A DNA stretch of 64,000 nt, taken from Fimbriimonadaceae bacterium (lineage in GTDB: Bacteria; Armatimonadota; Fimbriimonadia; Fimbriimonadales; Fimbriimonadaceae). This document shows, one piece after another, positions 50,288 through 63,886 of the stretch. The number at the start of each line of letters is the position of its first letter. Within the stretch, counting starts at the first letter, position 1. The position numbers were made by a program, and so were the translations under genes. The notes beneath the pieces are model-generated. The model saw nothing but the letters and a program-made list of their open reading frames with translations. It ran no database searches and had not been told where the DNA came from. The stretch covers positions 1-64,000 of the forward strand of contig JAHBTB010000008.1 of the NCBI GenBank assembly GCA_019638795.1, read 5' to 3'.

Positions 50288-50674
50288 TCAGGCGTCGGCT
50301 TTCTTGGCCTTGGGGGCGGCCTTCGGCTTTGCTTCGGCCTTGGGTTTCGCCTCAGCCTTGGGCTTGGCGGCCGCCTTGGCCTTCGGCTTGGCTTCCGCCG
50401 GTTTGGCCTGGGCAAGCAGACTGGCGGCCTTGCCGATGATCCGGCTCTTGCGGCGGGCGGCCTGGTTCTTGTGGATGATGCCGCGCTGCACGGCCTTGTC
50501 AAAGTTCTTCTGCGCCAAGGTGACCGCTGCGGCGGTCGCCTCCGGGTCGCCTGAGGCGACGGCTTCGCGGACCTTCTTGGCGTAGGTCTTCAGCGAGGTC
50601 TTGACAGATTTGTTGACCGCCGCCTTTTCGCTGGAGCGGCGGATGTCTTTCTTGGACGATTTCAGGTTTGCCAT
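50288..50674 (-). CDS. rpsT: 30S ribosomal protein S20
   Basis: A 128-residue S20: MANLKSSKKDIRRSSEKAAVNKS, then KTYAKKVREAVA and GIIHKNQAARRKSRI. The conserved body ends near residue 90. A low-complexity tail of Ala, Lys, Pro and Glu (KPKAEAKPKA repeats) adds about 38 residues not found in most S20 proteins. It binds 16S rRNA in assembly. ATG 50674. Confidence 0.95.
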   Translation of the reverse strand: MANLKSSKKDIRRSSEKAAVNKSVKTSLKTYAKKVREAVASGDPEATAAAVTLAQKNFDKAVQRGIIHKNQAARRKSRIIGKAASLLAQAKPAEAKPKAKAAAKPKAEAKPKAEAKPKAAPKAKKADA

Positions 50675-50740
50675 GCGTGCGTTGTCCTGTCGGGCCCCCT
50701 ATGATGGCAGAATCCGGCCATCGCGGCAGGGCCCTCTTGG

Positions 50741-52561
50741 TCAGTCTTTCTTAATGAATTTCTTTTTGGTCTTGTCGAACCCTTGCTCCACCTTTTTGTG
50801 GTCGTAGTGCCAGACCGGCGAGCCGGAGCGCTGGTAGAAGCAGAGGTAGCTGCTCAGCAAGGAGGCGAGGAGCCGGCGGCTGGTGCGTCGGACGACGTTG
50901 ATCTCCCAGAGGACGGTGAGGAAGTCCGCGCCCTTGGGCCAGTGGGTCATCACCTCGCGCAACAGGTCGAACGTCGACAGGTCGTCGGCGCGGGAGGCGA
51001 GCTCGCGGAGCTCTTCCATGCGCTGGTTGGAGATATAGACGACCGGGTCGGTCTGCTCCTCCCAGCTGAACTCAAAGACGTTGGGCTTGTGCGTCCGGGC
51101 CAGGTTGAAGACCGCGCCCGACTCGATGGGTTGGTCAAGCCACCAGTCGAAGAGGTTGAACAACAGGCGGACCTTGTTGTTCATCCACACTTGGAGTTCG
51201 TGGCCGTCGGGGGCGACAAAGATGAGCTCCTGGATGGCAGGCTCGTCTTCGAACCAGCCGGTGGGGAACTGGGACATCGGGAACGTGCCGAGCTCACGGT
51301 GGATCGGCTTGAGCACTAGGCGCAACCGCTCGGGCAACTGCTTGAGCGCGGGGATGGACTCTTCGTCTTGGACGTCAGTCGCCAACGGGTGGACGATGAG
51401 CTTGCGCAGGCTGCTGCTCAGGCCGTCGTCGGTGAGTTCGACGTCGACGGGGTCGCCGTCCTCCTGCAATTGGTCGCTCTTGACGAACTGCAACGCGTCG
51501 GGCAGGGTGTAGATGAAGTCGGGGGCGTCGTTGGGCTTCCGGAACCGGTCGCCGCCGACCCACCACACCCGCTCGTCCTTCTTGAGGGCGGCCATCACGT
51601 TGCGGAGGTCGTCGGGGAAGGTCTTGACTGTCGGGGTGATCTCGAACTGGTTTTCCAAGATCGTCGTGGCGGTCTTGGTGCCGTCGGCGGCGAGGATCCG
51701 CTTGATCGCGGCCTCGGTGTCCTCTGGCTTGAGCTCAAGCGGCGCGGCGTCTTCGATCTCGACGGTCGGGGCCAGCTTTTCCGCGACCTTGACGGCGGTC
51801 GAGATCCACTTCTTGGCATCGGCCTCGGGCGACAGGACGCCGTCCGACGAGAGGACGAACCCGGGAATGCTGAGGAGCTCGGCATTGAACGCCCGCCAGT
51901 CGTAGAGCAGCACGCTGTGGCCGTCTTGCGGCGACAGGACGGACCAGGCGACCGCGCCAAGGGTCTTCACGTGGACCGGCGCAGTCTTCTCCAGGGCCTT
52001 GATCGTCGCGTCGGGGTCGCGCCAGTCAAACCCCTTGAGCTTGGCGGCCAAGGCTTGGACGTCGTCGGCGTCGACACCGTTCAGGGCGTGGGCGCGGGCG
52101 ACCGGCTCGTCGTGGGCCTTGAAAACCCACGCGGAAAGGGCGAGCTCCTCACGGCGGGTGAGGAGGAAGCGGCCGTCGGACTGGACGAGGCGAGGGATCG
52201 CCGTCTCCAGGGCCTCCGGCGACATACCGTGGGCACCGGTGAGTTCCAGGGTGAGGAGGGAAAGGGGCATCGGGCCGCCGAAGCGGTCCAAGGTGAGCAG
52301 CACGATCTCGCTGAAGGGCCTCCCCATGCCTTCGATGCGCGACGACGGCACCCACCGGCGCTCGGAGTAGGCGAACTTTTCGGGGTTCGAGGCAAGCAGG
52401 GAACGGACGGCGGCGAGGCCGACACCGGCGGGTTGCAGTTTCTCCGCGACCTCGCTGGGCTTGACGACTTCGCGAAGCTCCGTCAGCTTCTCCAGGATCA
52501 GCCGGTCGACGTACGCGCGCGCGGCGGCTTCTTCGGGCTTGAGTGGGGTGGGTTTGGCCAA
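50741..52561 (-). CDS. large unrecognised protein with winged-helix-like repeats
   Basis: A 606-residue cytoplasmic protein. The N-terminal segment about 10-70 (YVDRLILEKLTELREVVKPSEVAEKL, VRSLLASNPEKFAYSERRWV) and the segment about 285-350 (AIKRILAADGTKTATTILENQF, ERVWWVGGDRFRKPND) look like winged-helix modules. The C-terminal third is helical with many aromatics (LLFNLFDWWLDQPIESGAVFNLA, LLASLLSSYLCFYQRSGSPVWHYDH). No catalytic motif or family is recognised. It is upstream of rpsT on the same strand, with possible co-transcription. It is probably a lineage-specific nucleic-acid-binding protein. Confidence 0.8.
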   Translation of the reverse strand: MAKPTPLKPEEAAARAYVDRLILEKLTELREVVKPSEVAEKLQPAGVGLAAVRSLLASNPEKFAYSERRWVPSSRIEGMGRPFSEIVLLTLDRFGGPMPLSLLTLELTGAHGMSPEALETAIPRLVQSDGRFLLTRREELALSAWVFKAHDEPVARAHALNGVDADDVQALAAKLKGFDWRDPDATIKALEKTAPVHVKTLGAVAWSVLSPQDGHSVLLYDWRAFNAELLSIPGFVLSSDGVLSPEADAKKWISTAVKVAEKLAPTVEIEDAAPLELKPEDTEAAIKRILAADGTKTATTILENQFEITPTVKTFPDDLRNVMAALKKDERVWWVGGDRFRKPNDAPDFIYTLPDALQFVKSDQLQEDGDPVDVELTDDGLSSSLRKLIVHPLATDVQDEESIPALKQLPERLRLVLKPIHRELGTFPMSQFPTGWFEDEPAIQELIFVAPDGHELQVWMNNKVRLLFNLFDWWLDQPIESGAVFNLARTHKPNVFEFSWEEQTDPVVYISNQRMEELRELASRADDLSTFDLLREVMTHWPKGADFLTVLWEINVVRRTSRRLLASLLSSYLCFYQRSGSPVWHYDHKKVEQGFDKTKKKFIKKD

Positions 52562-52652
52562 GGCTGGTCACCAAGGCGCAAGGTGCGCCAGAACCCACAG
52601 TATGGCACGGAGCAGGCGTCGACCGGACCTTTCGGGCCGAATCCGACCTGAC

Positions 52653-53192
52653 TCAGGGGGACTCGGTTCGAAGCTCGGTGCGGAACCGGGGGGCTGGCCC
52701 GGGGACGTCGATTTGGTCGGGTCGGGGCACTGACTCGAACCGGAGGGCCAAATGACCGGCCTTGTCACGGACTTCGGCGAAGTCTTTGCGGCTGTAGCGG
52801 TAGACCACGGCGCGCCAAAAGGCTCGGGCGACCTCGTTGTTCTCGTTGTACGGCACGCTCCACGCACCGGGATGCTCGGAGAAGATGAGGCGGGCGACCT
52901 CTTCGCCGACCCCAAGGCGGCGGAACGGCCAGAGGACAAAGAAGTCGGTCATGTGGCGTTGGTCGCCAAGGTCTTTGACGACGGCAAAACCCGCCAAGCG
53001 CCCGGCAAGGTGGAACAGGTAGGCACGACAGGGGCCGTCGCCGACGAGTGACCGGGCGTCTAGGCCGGAGAACAGGCCGTTGTCGTCCACGGTTTGGTGG
53101 GAGTACTTGCTACTGTCGTGCAGATACAGTTGGACGAGACGTCCAAGGACGTTTTCGTCTTCCTCTGTCGCCTGCCGCAGCTTCAAGGGCAT
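52653..53192 (-). CDS. GNAT acetyltransferase
   Basis: A 179-residue acetyltransferase: KLRQATEEDENVLGRLVQLYLHDSSKY, DFFVLWPFRRLGVGEEVARLIF with the acetyl-CoA loop, and NENNEVARAFWRAVVYRYSRKDF. The substrate is unknown. A Pro-rich tail (PGPAPRFRTELR) extends the family core. It is upstream of the 606-residue gene on the minus strand. Confidence 0.85.
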   Translation of the reverse strand: MPLKLRQATEEDENVLGRLVQLYLHDSSKYSHQTVDDNGLFSGLDARSLVGDGPCRAYLFHLAGRLAGFAVVKDLGDQRHMTDFFVLWPFRRLGVGEEVARLIFSEHPGAWSVPYNENNEVARAFWRAVVYRYSRKDFAEVRDKAGHLALRFESVPRPDQIDVPGPAPRFRTELRTESP

Positions 53193-53325
53193 GGTTCAAT
53201 CTCCCAACGGGCATGGCCCCTAAGGACTTTAGACTGTCAAGGGACGCCTAAAGTTCTCTTGGACACACCTATTTCTTCCATATTTCGAGGCCCGTTGTCA
53301 CGACCTCTGGCAGAAACACGTGGTG

Positions 53326-53574
53326 TCAGCCCTTGTTCTGCTGGCCAGCGTAGCGGCGCATGAACTTCTCGACACGTCCGGCGGTGTCGACGATGCGCTT
53401 TTGACCGGTGTAGAAGGGGTGGGAGAAGGCGCTGATATCGACGTGGACCACGTAGTGCTCCACACCGTCGATCTTCCGCGTCTCGTTCGTCTTGATGGTT
53501 GAAACGCCCTGCCACTCGTGCTCACCGTCGATGAAGAGCACGGGGTAGTTCACGGGATGGGTGTCAGCTTTCAT
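53326..53574 (-). CDS. rpmE2: 50S ribosomal protein L31 type B
   Basis: An 82-residue L31 type B (zinc-independent): MKADTHPVNYPVLFIDGEHEWQG, TRKIDGVEHYVVHVDISAFSHPFYTGQKRIVDTAGRVEKFMRRY. No zinc Cys motif is present, so it is the C-minus form, usually used when zinc is scarce. ATG 53574 is used, and four upstream codons are not family-like. It is divergent from ppdK. Confidence 0.95.
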   Translation of the reverse strand: MKADTHPVNYPVLFIDGEHEWQGVSTIKTNETRKIDGVEHYVVHVDISAFSHPFYTGQKRIVDTAGRVEKFMRRYAGQQNKG

Positions 53575-53794
53575 GGGCGTCTCCAAGAGGCGGATTCGGA
53601 TTATGGCCGGTCGGGGCCCCGGACTGGAAGCCCGGGTGGGACCGTGCCGCGGACTTCGCGCCGAGAACGTCCGCTGCGGAACAGACGCCCGGACCCTCGT
53701 CTGCGGACCGGATAGACTCGGTCACGTTTGATTTCACGGCGCGCGTCGTGCCACCGACGCCACGCACACCCGCCGCCGAAACGCCGGTACCACC

Positions 53795-56500
<2,706 letters not shown>

Positions 56501-56532
56501 TCGTCTCACGGTCGGACTTGACATAACGAGAA

Positions 56533-56562
56533 CCGGCGCCCGTCGGCAAGACGGGGCGCCGG
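56533..56562. terminator. hairpin after ppdK
   Basis: A long, nearly perfect stem (CCGGCGCCCGTC / GACG-G-GGCGCCGG, one bulged G) with a GGCAA loop lies 33 bases after the ppdK stop. It is followed by ACTTTGTTTGG, a moderate T-rich tract. It probably terminates ppdK, and also transcription from the convergent M56 gene. Confidence 0.65.
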
Positions 56563-56582
56563 ACTTTGTTTGGCCCGCCGGG

Positions 56583-58694
56583 CTACCGGCCGGTGGCGGA
56601 CCCGGACGCCTTGTTCTCGGCCTTCGGCGTGCGCGGCGAGATGATCCAGGTCTTGCCGTCGCGGCGCAAGACGCCGTTGGCAGCCCTGACGATGAATGAC
56701 AAGGCCTCCTCCGCCTTCAGCCCTCGGGAGAACAGGGTCACCCGTCGGTAGTCGCCAGGTTCGATCAAGACGGAGACGTCGGATTGGAGGACAAGGTCGT
56801 GGACAGCCTGGCTGATGGAGACTCCGTCAGCCATCAGAGTGATCCGTGGATCGCCTTCTTCGGCCTGCGTCGGGCTCCCGGCGACAGCCACATACCGGGC
56901 TTCGGGTGCCGGCGCGTAGGGGACACTTGCCGACGCCGCGACCGCGCTTGAAGTGTTGCTTGCTTTGGCGGCCCTCGCCCGGGGTGCCTTGGCGGGTCGT
57001 GCCTTTGCGGGGACGGCTTGGACTTCGGCAACCGGGGCGGTCGTTGCCGCTCCGGGCACCAGCACAAAGTTGGCCCGGGGCACGAAAATGTCGTCGGGAA
57101 GGGGAGCCGGAGTCCCCGGTACGACCCGGGCCGTCCGCTTTCCCTTCACGGTCGCCGCCCTTGTGGCCCGGGGTGCCAGGGGGGAGCCGTCGGGTACACC
57201 CTCAAATTGGACGGTGCCACCAGTGGGACTTGGTGAGAGTGAGGGACGAAGGATCAGAGTCGATCCGTCGGAGGAGAGCTCGACGGCGAAGTGCACGAGC
57301 GACCCTGCGTCCAACTCTTCTTTAGACTCCAATAGGGCGCCTGGAAGCGACAGAGAGTATGAGTCGCCGTGCGGATCGTTTGGTATGGCGGTCACGACAA
57401 GGGTCTTGTCGCCATCAGGACTGACCAGCCGTCCATCGAGGAAGACAATCGCTGACTTGCCGTCATCGCCTGAGACATATGACAGCTCAATGGCTTGGCC
57501 CTTGACCGTGCCTGGTTTGCGGACGACAAGGTCCGGAGACAGTGCGACCTTGACGACCGGAACGGGCTTTCCGGTGTAGTCTGACTCCTTTACCGTCCGG
57601 CCGATCGAGCCGATGTCGCCGACCGGGGCGGCGAGGGCGAAAAGGTCGCCCGGCACATCCTTGGTGACCTTGGTGTCTGGCCCGTGGTCGGTGGTCGTCC
57701 GATGGGTCTGGGGGTTGGCCAGGACAGTCGCGGCCAAAGCCATCATGGCGACGGTGACGACAAGGGCGGCCGGGCGGGCGGCGGGGGCCGGATCGGCCGG
57801 GGCGTTGATGTTGAGGATGCGTCGGATGCGTTTCATGAGGTGGCCTCCTGAGGCTGGGACGGCGAGCGCCATGACGCGGCGCTCTTCGAGCATGGTCAAG
57901 GCCCGGGCGTAGCTGGCGCTGTCGCCCGTGGCTCCAACGGCGATGTCGTCGCAGCAGTTCTCACGTTCGGCGCGGACCACGTGCGACACCCACCAGACGG
58001 CGGGATGGTAGAAGAGGACGGTCTCGACGACCGTCTGGACGATGTTGAGAAGGTAGTCGTGACGGCGGATGTGGGCCAGCTCGTGGAGGAGCAGGGCCTC
58101 GACCGCGTCCTCGGGCATCTTGGAAAGGAAGCTGCACGGCACGAGCACGACGGCCCTCCAGACGCCGACCGTGGCTGGTGCTTCAACGGCCTCCGAGGCG
58201 AGGATGCGGACAGGGCGGGTGATCCCCAACTCTTCGGCGAGGACAGCAAGTCGTTCTTGCCAATCAAAGGAGACTTCGCACGTCCGCCGGCGCGTGACTT
58301 GGCGGGCACGGAGCACCCCAGCGGCTAGCCGGAGCCCCAACACGACGACACCTGCCGCCCAAACGAAGGTCGCCGTGGTGGGCAAGTCGAAAGAGGCCGT
58401 CGTTGTCAGCGTCCCAGGTTGTCGGGTGAAAGCCAGTGCTTCTCGCTGGACCGCCGCCACTGCCCCCGTGAGCATGCCGCTTGGACGGACGGCCGCGCCC
58501 CGCATCCAGGCAAATGTCGCGACGGGGAGCAGACAGAGCATGGCCATGGCCCCCAGGGCCAAAGCATAGCGGACGTCCGCCCGGCGCACCGGCACGACGC
58601 ACAGCACGGCCCACAGACAGACGGCGACTGCCGCCCCCTGCCACAGAAAGTGGAGCAGCGTCAAGCCAGTCTGGTGGAGTAATCCGGGGTTCAT
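56583..58694 (-). CDS. M56 (BlaR1/MecR1-like) sensor protease with STN-like tail
   Basis: A 703-residue membrane protein. Four transmembrane helices span the first 320 residues (near 17-31, 42-62, 108-124 and 309-325). The zinc protease motif HELAH (204-208) precedes HRRDYL-like IRRHDYLLN, and CCDDIA marks the M56 domain. The long extracytoplasmic part is Ala/Pro-rich. The C-terminus (ITLMADGVSISQAVHDLVLQSDVSVLIEPG) resembles an STN short secretin-like domain, also seen at 41052. It replaces the beta-lactam-binding domain of BlaR1. It overlaps the BlaI gene by four bases. Confidence 0.88.
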   Translation of the reverse strand: MNPGLLHQTGLTLLHFLWQGAAVAVCLWAVLCVVPVRRADVRYALALGAMAMLCLLPVATFAWMRGAAVRPSGMLTGAVAAVQREALAFTRQPGTLTTTASFDLPTTATFVWAAGVVVLGLRLAAGVLRARQVTRRRTCEVSFDWQERLAVLAEELGITRPVRILASEAVEAPATVGVWRAVVLVPCSFLSKMPEDAVEALLLHELAHIRRHDYLLNIVQTVVETVLFYHPAVWWVSHVVRAERENCCDDIAVGATGDSASYARALTMLEERRVMALAVPASGGHLMKRIRRILNINAPADPAPAARPAALVVTVAMMALAATVLANPQTHRTTTDHGPDTKVTKDVPGDLFALAAPVGDIGSIGRTVKESDYTGKPVPVVKVALSPDLVVRKPGTVKGQAIELSYVSGDDGKSAIVFLDGRLVSPDGDKTLVVTAIPNDPHGDSYSLSLPGALLESKEELDAGSLVHFAVELSSDGSTLILRPSLSPSPTGGTVQFEGVPDGSPLAPRATRAATVKGKRTARVVPGTPAPLPDDIFVPRANFVLVPGAATTAPVAEVQAVPAKARPAKAPRARAAKASNTSSAVAASASVPYAPAPEARYVAVAGSPTQAEEGDPRITLMADGVSISQAVHDLVLQSDVSVLIEPGDYRRVTLFSRGLKAEEALSFIVRAANGVLRRDGKTWIISPRTPKAENKASGSATGR

Positions 58695-59080
58695 TTCCCC
58701 TCCTCCAGCGAACGGATAAGCGCCTTGATCTCGGCAAGTTCTTGGGTCGTGGCCCTTTGGCCGCCCAGGGCGTGCAGGACGAGGTCGGCAGCCGACCCGT
58801 CGAACACCCGTTCGATCACGTCGGCGAGGATCGCCGTTTTTGCGACTTTGGTCGACTCGGCGGGAGAGTAGACGTGGGCTTTGCCTGACTCGTCACGCCT
58901 CAGACTCTCCTTGTCGACCATGATCTGCATGACCTTGAGGGTCGTCGTGTATCCGACGTTGCGCGTCTTGGCGATCTCGTCGTTCACTTCCCGGACGGTC
59001 GACGGGCCGTGCTTCCACAAGACCTGGAGGACTTCCATCTCGGCGTTGGTGGGCCGGTGGCTCTTGTCCCTGGTGTCCAT
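58691..59080 (-). CDS. BlaI/MecI family repressor
   Basis: A 129-residue winged-helix repressor: RPTNAEMEVLQVLWKHGPSTVREVNDEIAK, VGYTTTLKVMQIMVDKESLRRDESGKAHVYSP. It pairs with the M56 sensor, which would cleave or inactivate it to derepress targets. Two TACGA-N6-TCGTA operators lie just upstream of its ATG, so it is autoregulated. No beta-lactamase gene is nearby. Confidence 0.93.
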   Translation of the reverse strand: MDTRDKSHRPTNAEMEVLQVLWKHGPSTVREVNDEIAKTRNVGYTTTLKVMQIMVDKESLRRDESGKAHVYSPAESTKVAKTAILADVIERVFDGSAADLVLHALGGQRATTQELAEIKALIRSLEEGK

Positions 59081-59092
59081 ACAGGGAGTATA

Positions 59093-59127
59093 TACGAAGA
59101 GTATCGTAGATTACGATCTTTTTCGTA
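59093..59127 (-). promoter_or_regulatory. twin BlaI operators TACGA-N6-TCGTA
   Basis: Two perfect dyads are present: TACGA 59093-59097 / TCGTA 59104-59108, and TACGA 59112-59116 / TCGTA 59123-59127. They have the same N6 spacing and their centres are 19 bases apart. A TATACT -10-like hexamer on the minus strand overlaps the first dyad and lies 6 bases before the ATG. The mRNA would be leaderless or nearly so. They are related to the BlaI/MecI-type dyad, but with a different core. Confidence 0.8.
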
Positions 59128-59151
59128 GATTTCTTCTTGTACGGCGCTTCT

Positions 59152-59598
59152 TCAGCCGAGTCCTTGGAGGACAGACTCCAGTTGGATGTTGCTGGACCTC
59201 AGCCGGTCGCAAAGGGTCCGCCCCAGGTTCCTCAGGATGACGACGCCGATAGCGGGCCGGCTGTCCATGAGGGCGTTAAGCGACTTGGCGCTAATGCGGG
59301 CCAAGTGACCCTCGCCCCGGCCGATCACCTGGGCCGAACGCCGGCCTCCCTCAAAGAGGGCGATCTCGCCGAACAGTTCGCCGGTCTTCAGGCGGGCGAT
59401 CAGTTCTCCCGTCATCGTCGTCACCTCGACGCGCCCGGACAGAAGGACGTACATCGACTCGGCCGAGTCGTCGTCCTCCAGAACCGTCTCCATGTCGGTG
59501 AAGGGGACGAGCTCGGCAAGGGACGCGACGGCCCCGACTTCTTCGTCCGAGAGACCGGCGGCAAAATAGCTGTCCCGAATACCGGCAAACACGTCCAT
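59152..59598 (-). CDS. cyclic nucleotide-binding domain protein
   Basis: A 148-residue protein comprising only a cNMP-binding (Crp-like) fold: VLEDDDSAESMYVLLSGRVEVTTMTGELIARLKTGELFGEIALFEGGRRSAQVIG. The phosphate-binding cassette GELFGEIALFEGGRRSAQV retains the Glu and Arg ligands. It lacks the winged helix of Crp, so it is a stand-alone sensor or partner module. It is upstream of the BlaI operators and transcribed the same way, with no evident partner. Confidence 0.88.
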   Translation of the reverse strand: MDVFAGIRDSYFAAGLSDEEVGAVASLAELVPFTDMETVLEDDDSAESMYVLLSGRVEVTTMTGELIARLKTGELFGEIALFEGGRRSAQVIGRGEGHLARISAKSLNALMDSRPAIGVVILRNLGRTLCDRLRSSNIQLESVLQGLG

Positions 59599-59634
59599 GG
59601 CTTGTAGTCTACTTGTGGCCGGGATCAGGCCCGG

Positions 59635-60549
59635 TCATTTGACGAAGCTTCGGAGGATAAACAGGAGGTTGGCGGGCCGCTCGGCCAGGCGCCGGGTGAA
59701 GTAGGGGTACCACGCCGACCCGAACGGCACGTAGATCCGGACGTTATGGCCCATGTCGCGGAGCTTGGCCTGCAAGTCTCTTCGGATGCCATACAACATC
59801 TGCCACTCGAAACGGCCGGGATGGACACCGTTGTCAGCGGCAAAGGCAAGGAGTTCGTTGATGACCGCCTCGTCGTGGGTGGCGATGGCGGGGTAGCGTC
59901 CACGGAGCAAGAGCTTTTTGGCGCACTCCAGATAGTTGGCGTCGACGTCGGCTTTACTTTGGTAGGCGACTGATTCGGGCTCCAAATAAGCCCCTTTGAC
60001 CAACCTGACCCGGCTGCCGAGGCGGACAAGCCGGTCAACATGCGAGCCACAACTGTAGAGGTAGCTCTGCAGGACCGTGCCGGTGTTGTCCAAGTCGGGG
60101 AAGACCCGCTCGATCATCTGTACGGTCCGCTCCGTGTATTCCGAGGCCTCCATGTCGGCCCGGACAAAGGTGTCGCTGGCCTGCGCGGCGGCGAGGAGCC
60201 GGCGGAAGTTCGCCTCGGCGACATCGTCGCCTTGGTCGAGCCCCAGGGCGGTCAGCTTGATCGAGATGTTGATCTGGGACCGGCGGCTTGATTGGGAGAT
60301 CTGGTCGACAAGGCGGACATAGGACTCCAACTCCCGTGTCGCTGCTTCGACGTCGGCGACGTTTTCGCCGAGTTGGTCGAGGGTGACGAAGAACCCTTCG
60401 TCGGCCAATCGTTCGGCGACCTGAATAGCTTCCTCGACGGTGTCCCCGGCGATGAACCGGGTGACGACAGGGCGGAAGAGGGGGGTGTTCTTGACCGCCG
60501 CCTTCACCGGAGGCAGGGAAGCAGTGCGGAGGATTGTCGTCCGAAACAT
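59635..60549 (-). CDS. proline dehydrogenase
   Basis: A 304-residue monofunctional proline dehydrogenase (TIM barrel, FAD): FVTLDQLGENV, NISIKLTALGLDQGDD, VRADMEASEYTERTV, RLVKGAYLEPESVAYQSK, and FEWQMLYGIRRDLQ with YVPFGSAWYPYFTRRLAERPAN, all hallmarks of PutA-type catalytic domains. It oxidises proline to pyrroline-5-carboxylate. The P5C dehydrogenase is not in this window. ATG 60549. Confidence 0.93.
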   Translation of the reverse strand: MFRTTILRTASLPPVKAAVKNTPLFRPVVTRFIAGDTVEEAIQVAERLADEGFFVTLDQLGENVADVEAATRELESYVRLVDQISQSSRRSQINISIKLTALGLDQGDDVAEANFRRLLAAAQASDTFVRADMEASEYTERTVQMIERVFPDLDNTGTVLQSYLYSCGSHVDRLVRLGSRVRLVKGAYLEPESVAYQSKADVDANYLECAKKLLLRGRYPAIATHDEAVINELLAFAADNGVHPGRFEWQMLYGIRRDLQAKLRDMGHNVRIYVPFGSAWYPYFTRRLAERPANLLFILRSFVK

Positions 60550-60619
60550 CGTCGTCGTCGGTAGCGGAGTCTAGCCCTATCAACCGTTTCGGCTAGGTAT
60601 TGTGCTGTCCCGAGGGACG

Positions 60620-61561
60620 ATGCGCATCATTTTGGTCGGACAAGGCAGTCTTCCGATCCCGCCAAAAGGATGGGGGGCGGTCGAGCATATCATCTGGGAA
60701 TATGCCGTCCGGCTACGTGCCAAGGGACATGACGTCCAGATCGTCAACTCGAAGTGGAGGCTGGCCGCCCTGCGCTGTGCCGTCCTGGTCCGGCTCCGGC
60801 CCGTCGATGTGGTCCATGTCCACCAGGCCCGGGCCCTCCGCTGGGTGGTGCCCCTGGTCGGGAAGCGGAGCCAGGTGGTGGCCACATGCCATGAACCGGT
60901 GGACATTGAGCGCGACGCCCAGACCGAGGCCGACCTCGCCCGGGCGCGCCATCATCTGGTGCTCAACGACGGGGTAGGGCGGCTGGTCAAGTCGTTGCGT
61001 CCCGACGCGTCGGTCGCGGTCTTGCGAAATGGTACGGAAACCAATGAGTTCGGTGACCATAGAGACGGCGACGGCCGGGCGGTCTGTGTGGGCAAAGTGC
61101 AGCGCAGGAAGCGGCAGCGGGAACTCGCCCGAGTCTTGTGGGACGCCGGTGTCCCCTGCGATTTTGTCGGGCCGAGAGGCGACGACACCCTTGAGGAGGG
61201 GACGTACGAGCTCTGGACTGAGTTTGACCGCGAGACGCTGCGGCGAGAACTCGGGAGATGGTCGTGTCTCGTCCTTGTCAGCCACGCCGAGGGCCAGGCG
61301 CTCGTCGTCGCCGAGGGGTTGGCCGCGGGGCTGTGCGTCGTCGTCTCACCCGAGGCTAGCCAGAACCTGGACACGTCGCGACCGTTTGTTTTCGTGGTCG
61401 ACAGGCCCGAGCAGTGGCCCGGTGCGGTGCGGCAGGCGATCGAGGCGAACCCAGGCCTCCGCGACCAAGCGCGGGCGTATGCGCGGGCCAACTTCGACAT
61501 GGACGCGGTCGTCGACGGCTATGTGAGACAGTTGCAAGAATGGCGTGAAGCCCAAGCATAG
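60620..61561 (+). CDS. glycosyltransferase (GT4/GT1-like)
   Basis: A 313-residue protein: an N-terminal Rossmann domain MRIILVGQGSLPIPPKGWGAVEHIIWEYAVRLRAKGHDV, DVVHVHQARALRWVVPL, and a C-terminal GT-B donor-site region (CLVLVSHAEGQALVVAEGLAAGLCVVVSP, with E-x7-E). The GT-B fold is typical of GT4 glycosyltransferases for cell-surface sugars. The acceptor is unknown. ATG 60620 with GAGGG upstream. It is divergent from the proline dehydrogenase. Confidence 0.85.
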   Translation: MRIILVGQGSLPIPPKGWGAVEHIIWEYAVRLRAKGHDVQIVNSKWRLAALRCAVLVRLRPVDVVHVHQARALRWVVPLVGKRSQVVATCHEPVDIERDAQTEADLARARHHLVLNDGVGRLVKSLRPDASVAVLRNGTETNEFGDHRDGDGRAVCVGKVQRRKRQRELARVLWDAGVPCDFVGPRGDDTLEEGTYELWTEFDRETLRRELGRWSCLVLVSHAEGQALVVAEGLAAGLCVVVSPEASQNLDTSRPFVFVVDRPEQWPGAVRQAIEANPGLRDQARAYARANFDMDAVVDGYVRQLQEWREAQA

Positions 61562-61699
61562 AGCCGCCGGGGTTGTCAGGTCCGGCCTGCGTCAGCCTCC
61601 CGTAGGCCCGTCCTGAGGTCAGAGAAGCAGTGACCGACATAATACGTCGGTTGCGTGGGCGCCGTGTGCCGCGCAAACTCCAAGAAAGACGAGTCAAAT

Positions 61700-63826
<2,127 letters not shown>

Positions 63827-63837
63827 GTTCGTGGTGC

Positions 63838-63872
63838 GGCTCTTGAGGCCCGTGGGCCGTGGTTCAAGAGCC
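63838..63872. terminator. hairpin after fusA
   Basis: A 9-bp outer stem (GGCTCTTGA 63838-63846, TCAAGAGCC 63864-63872) encloses an inner GGCCC/GGGCC stem. There is no T-run. It follows the fusA stop by 12 bases. It may be a factor-dependent terminator or a 3' stabiliser. Confidence 0.5.
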
Positions 63873-63886
63873 GTAGAATCTTGTCG

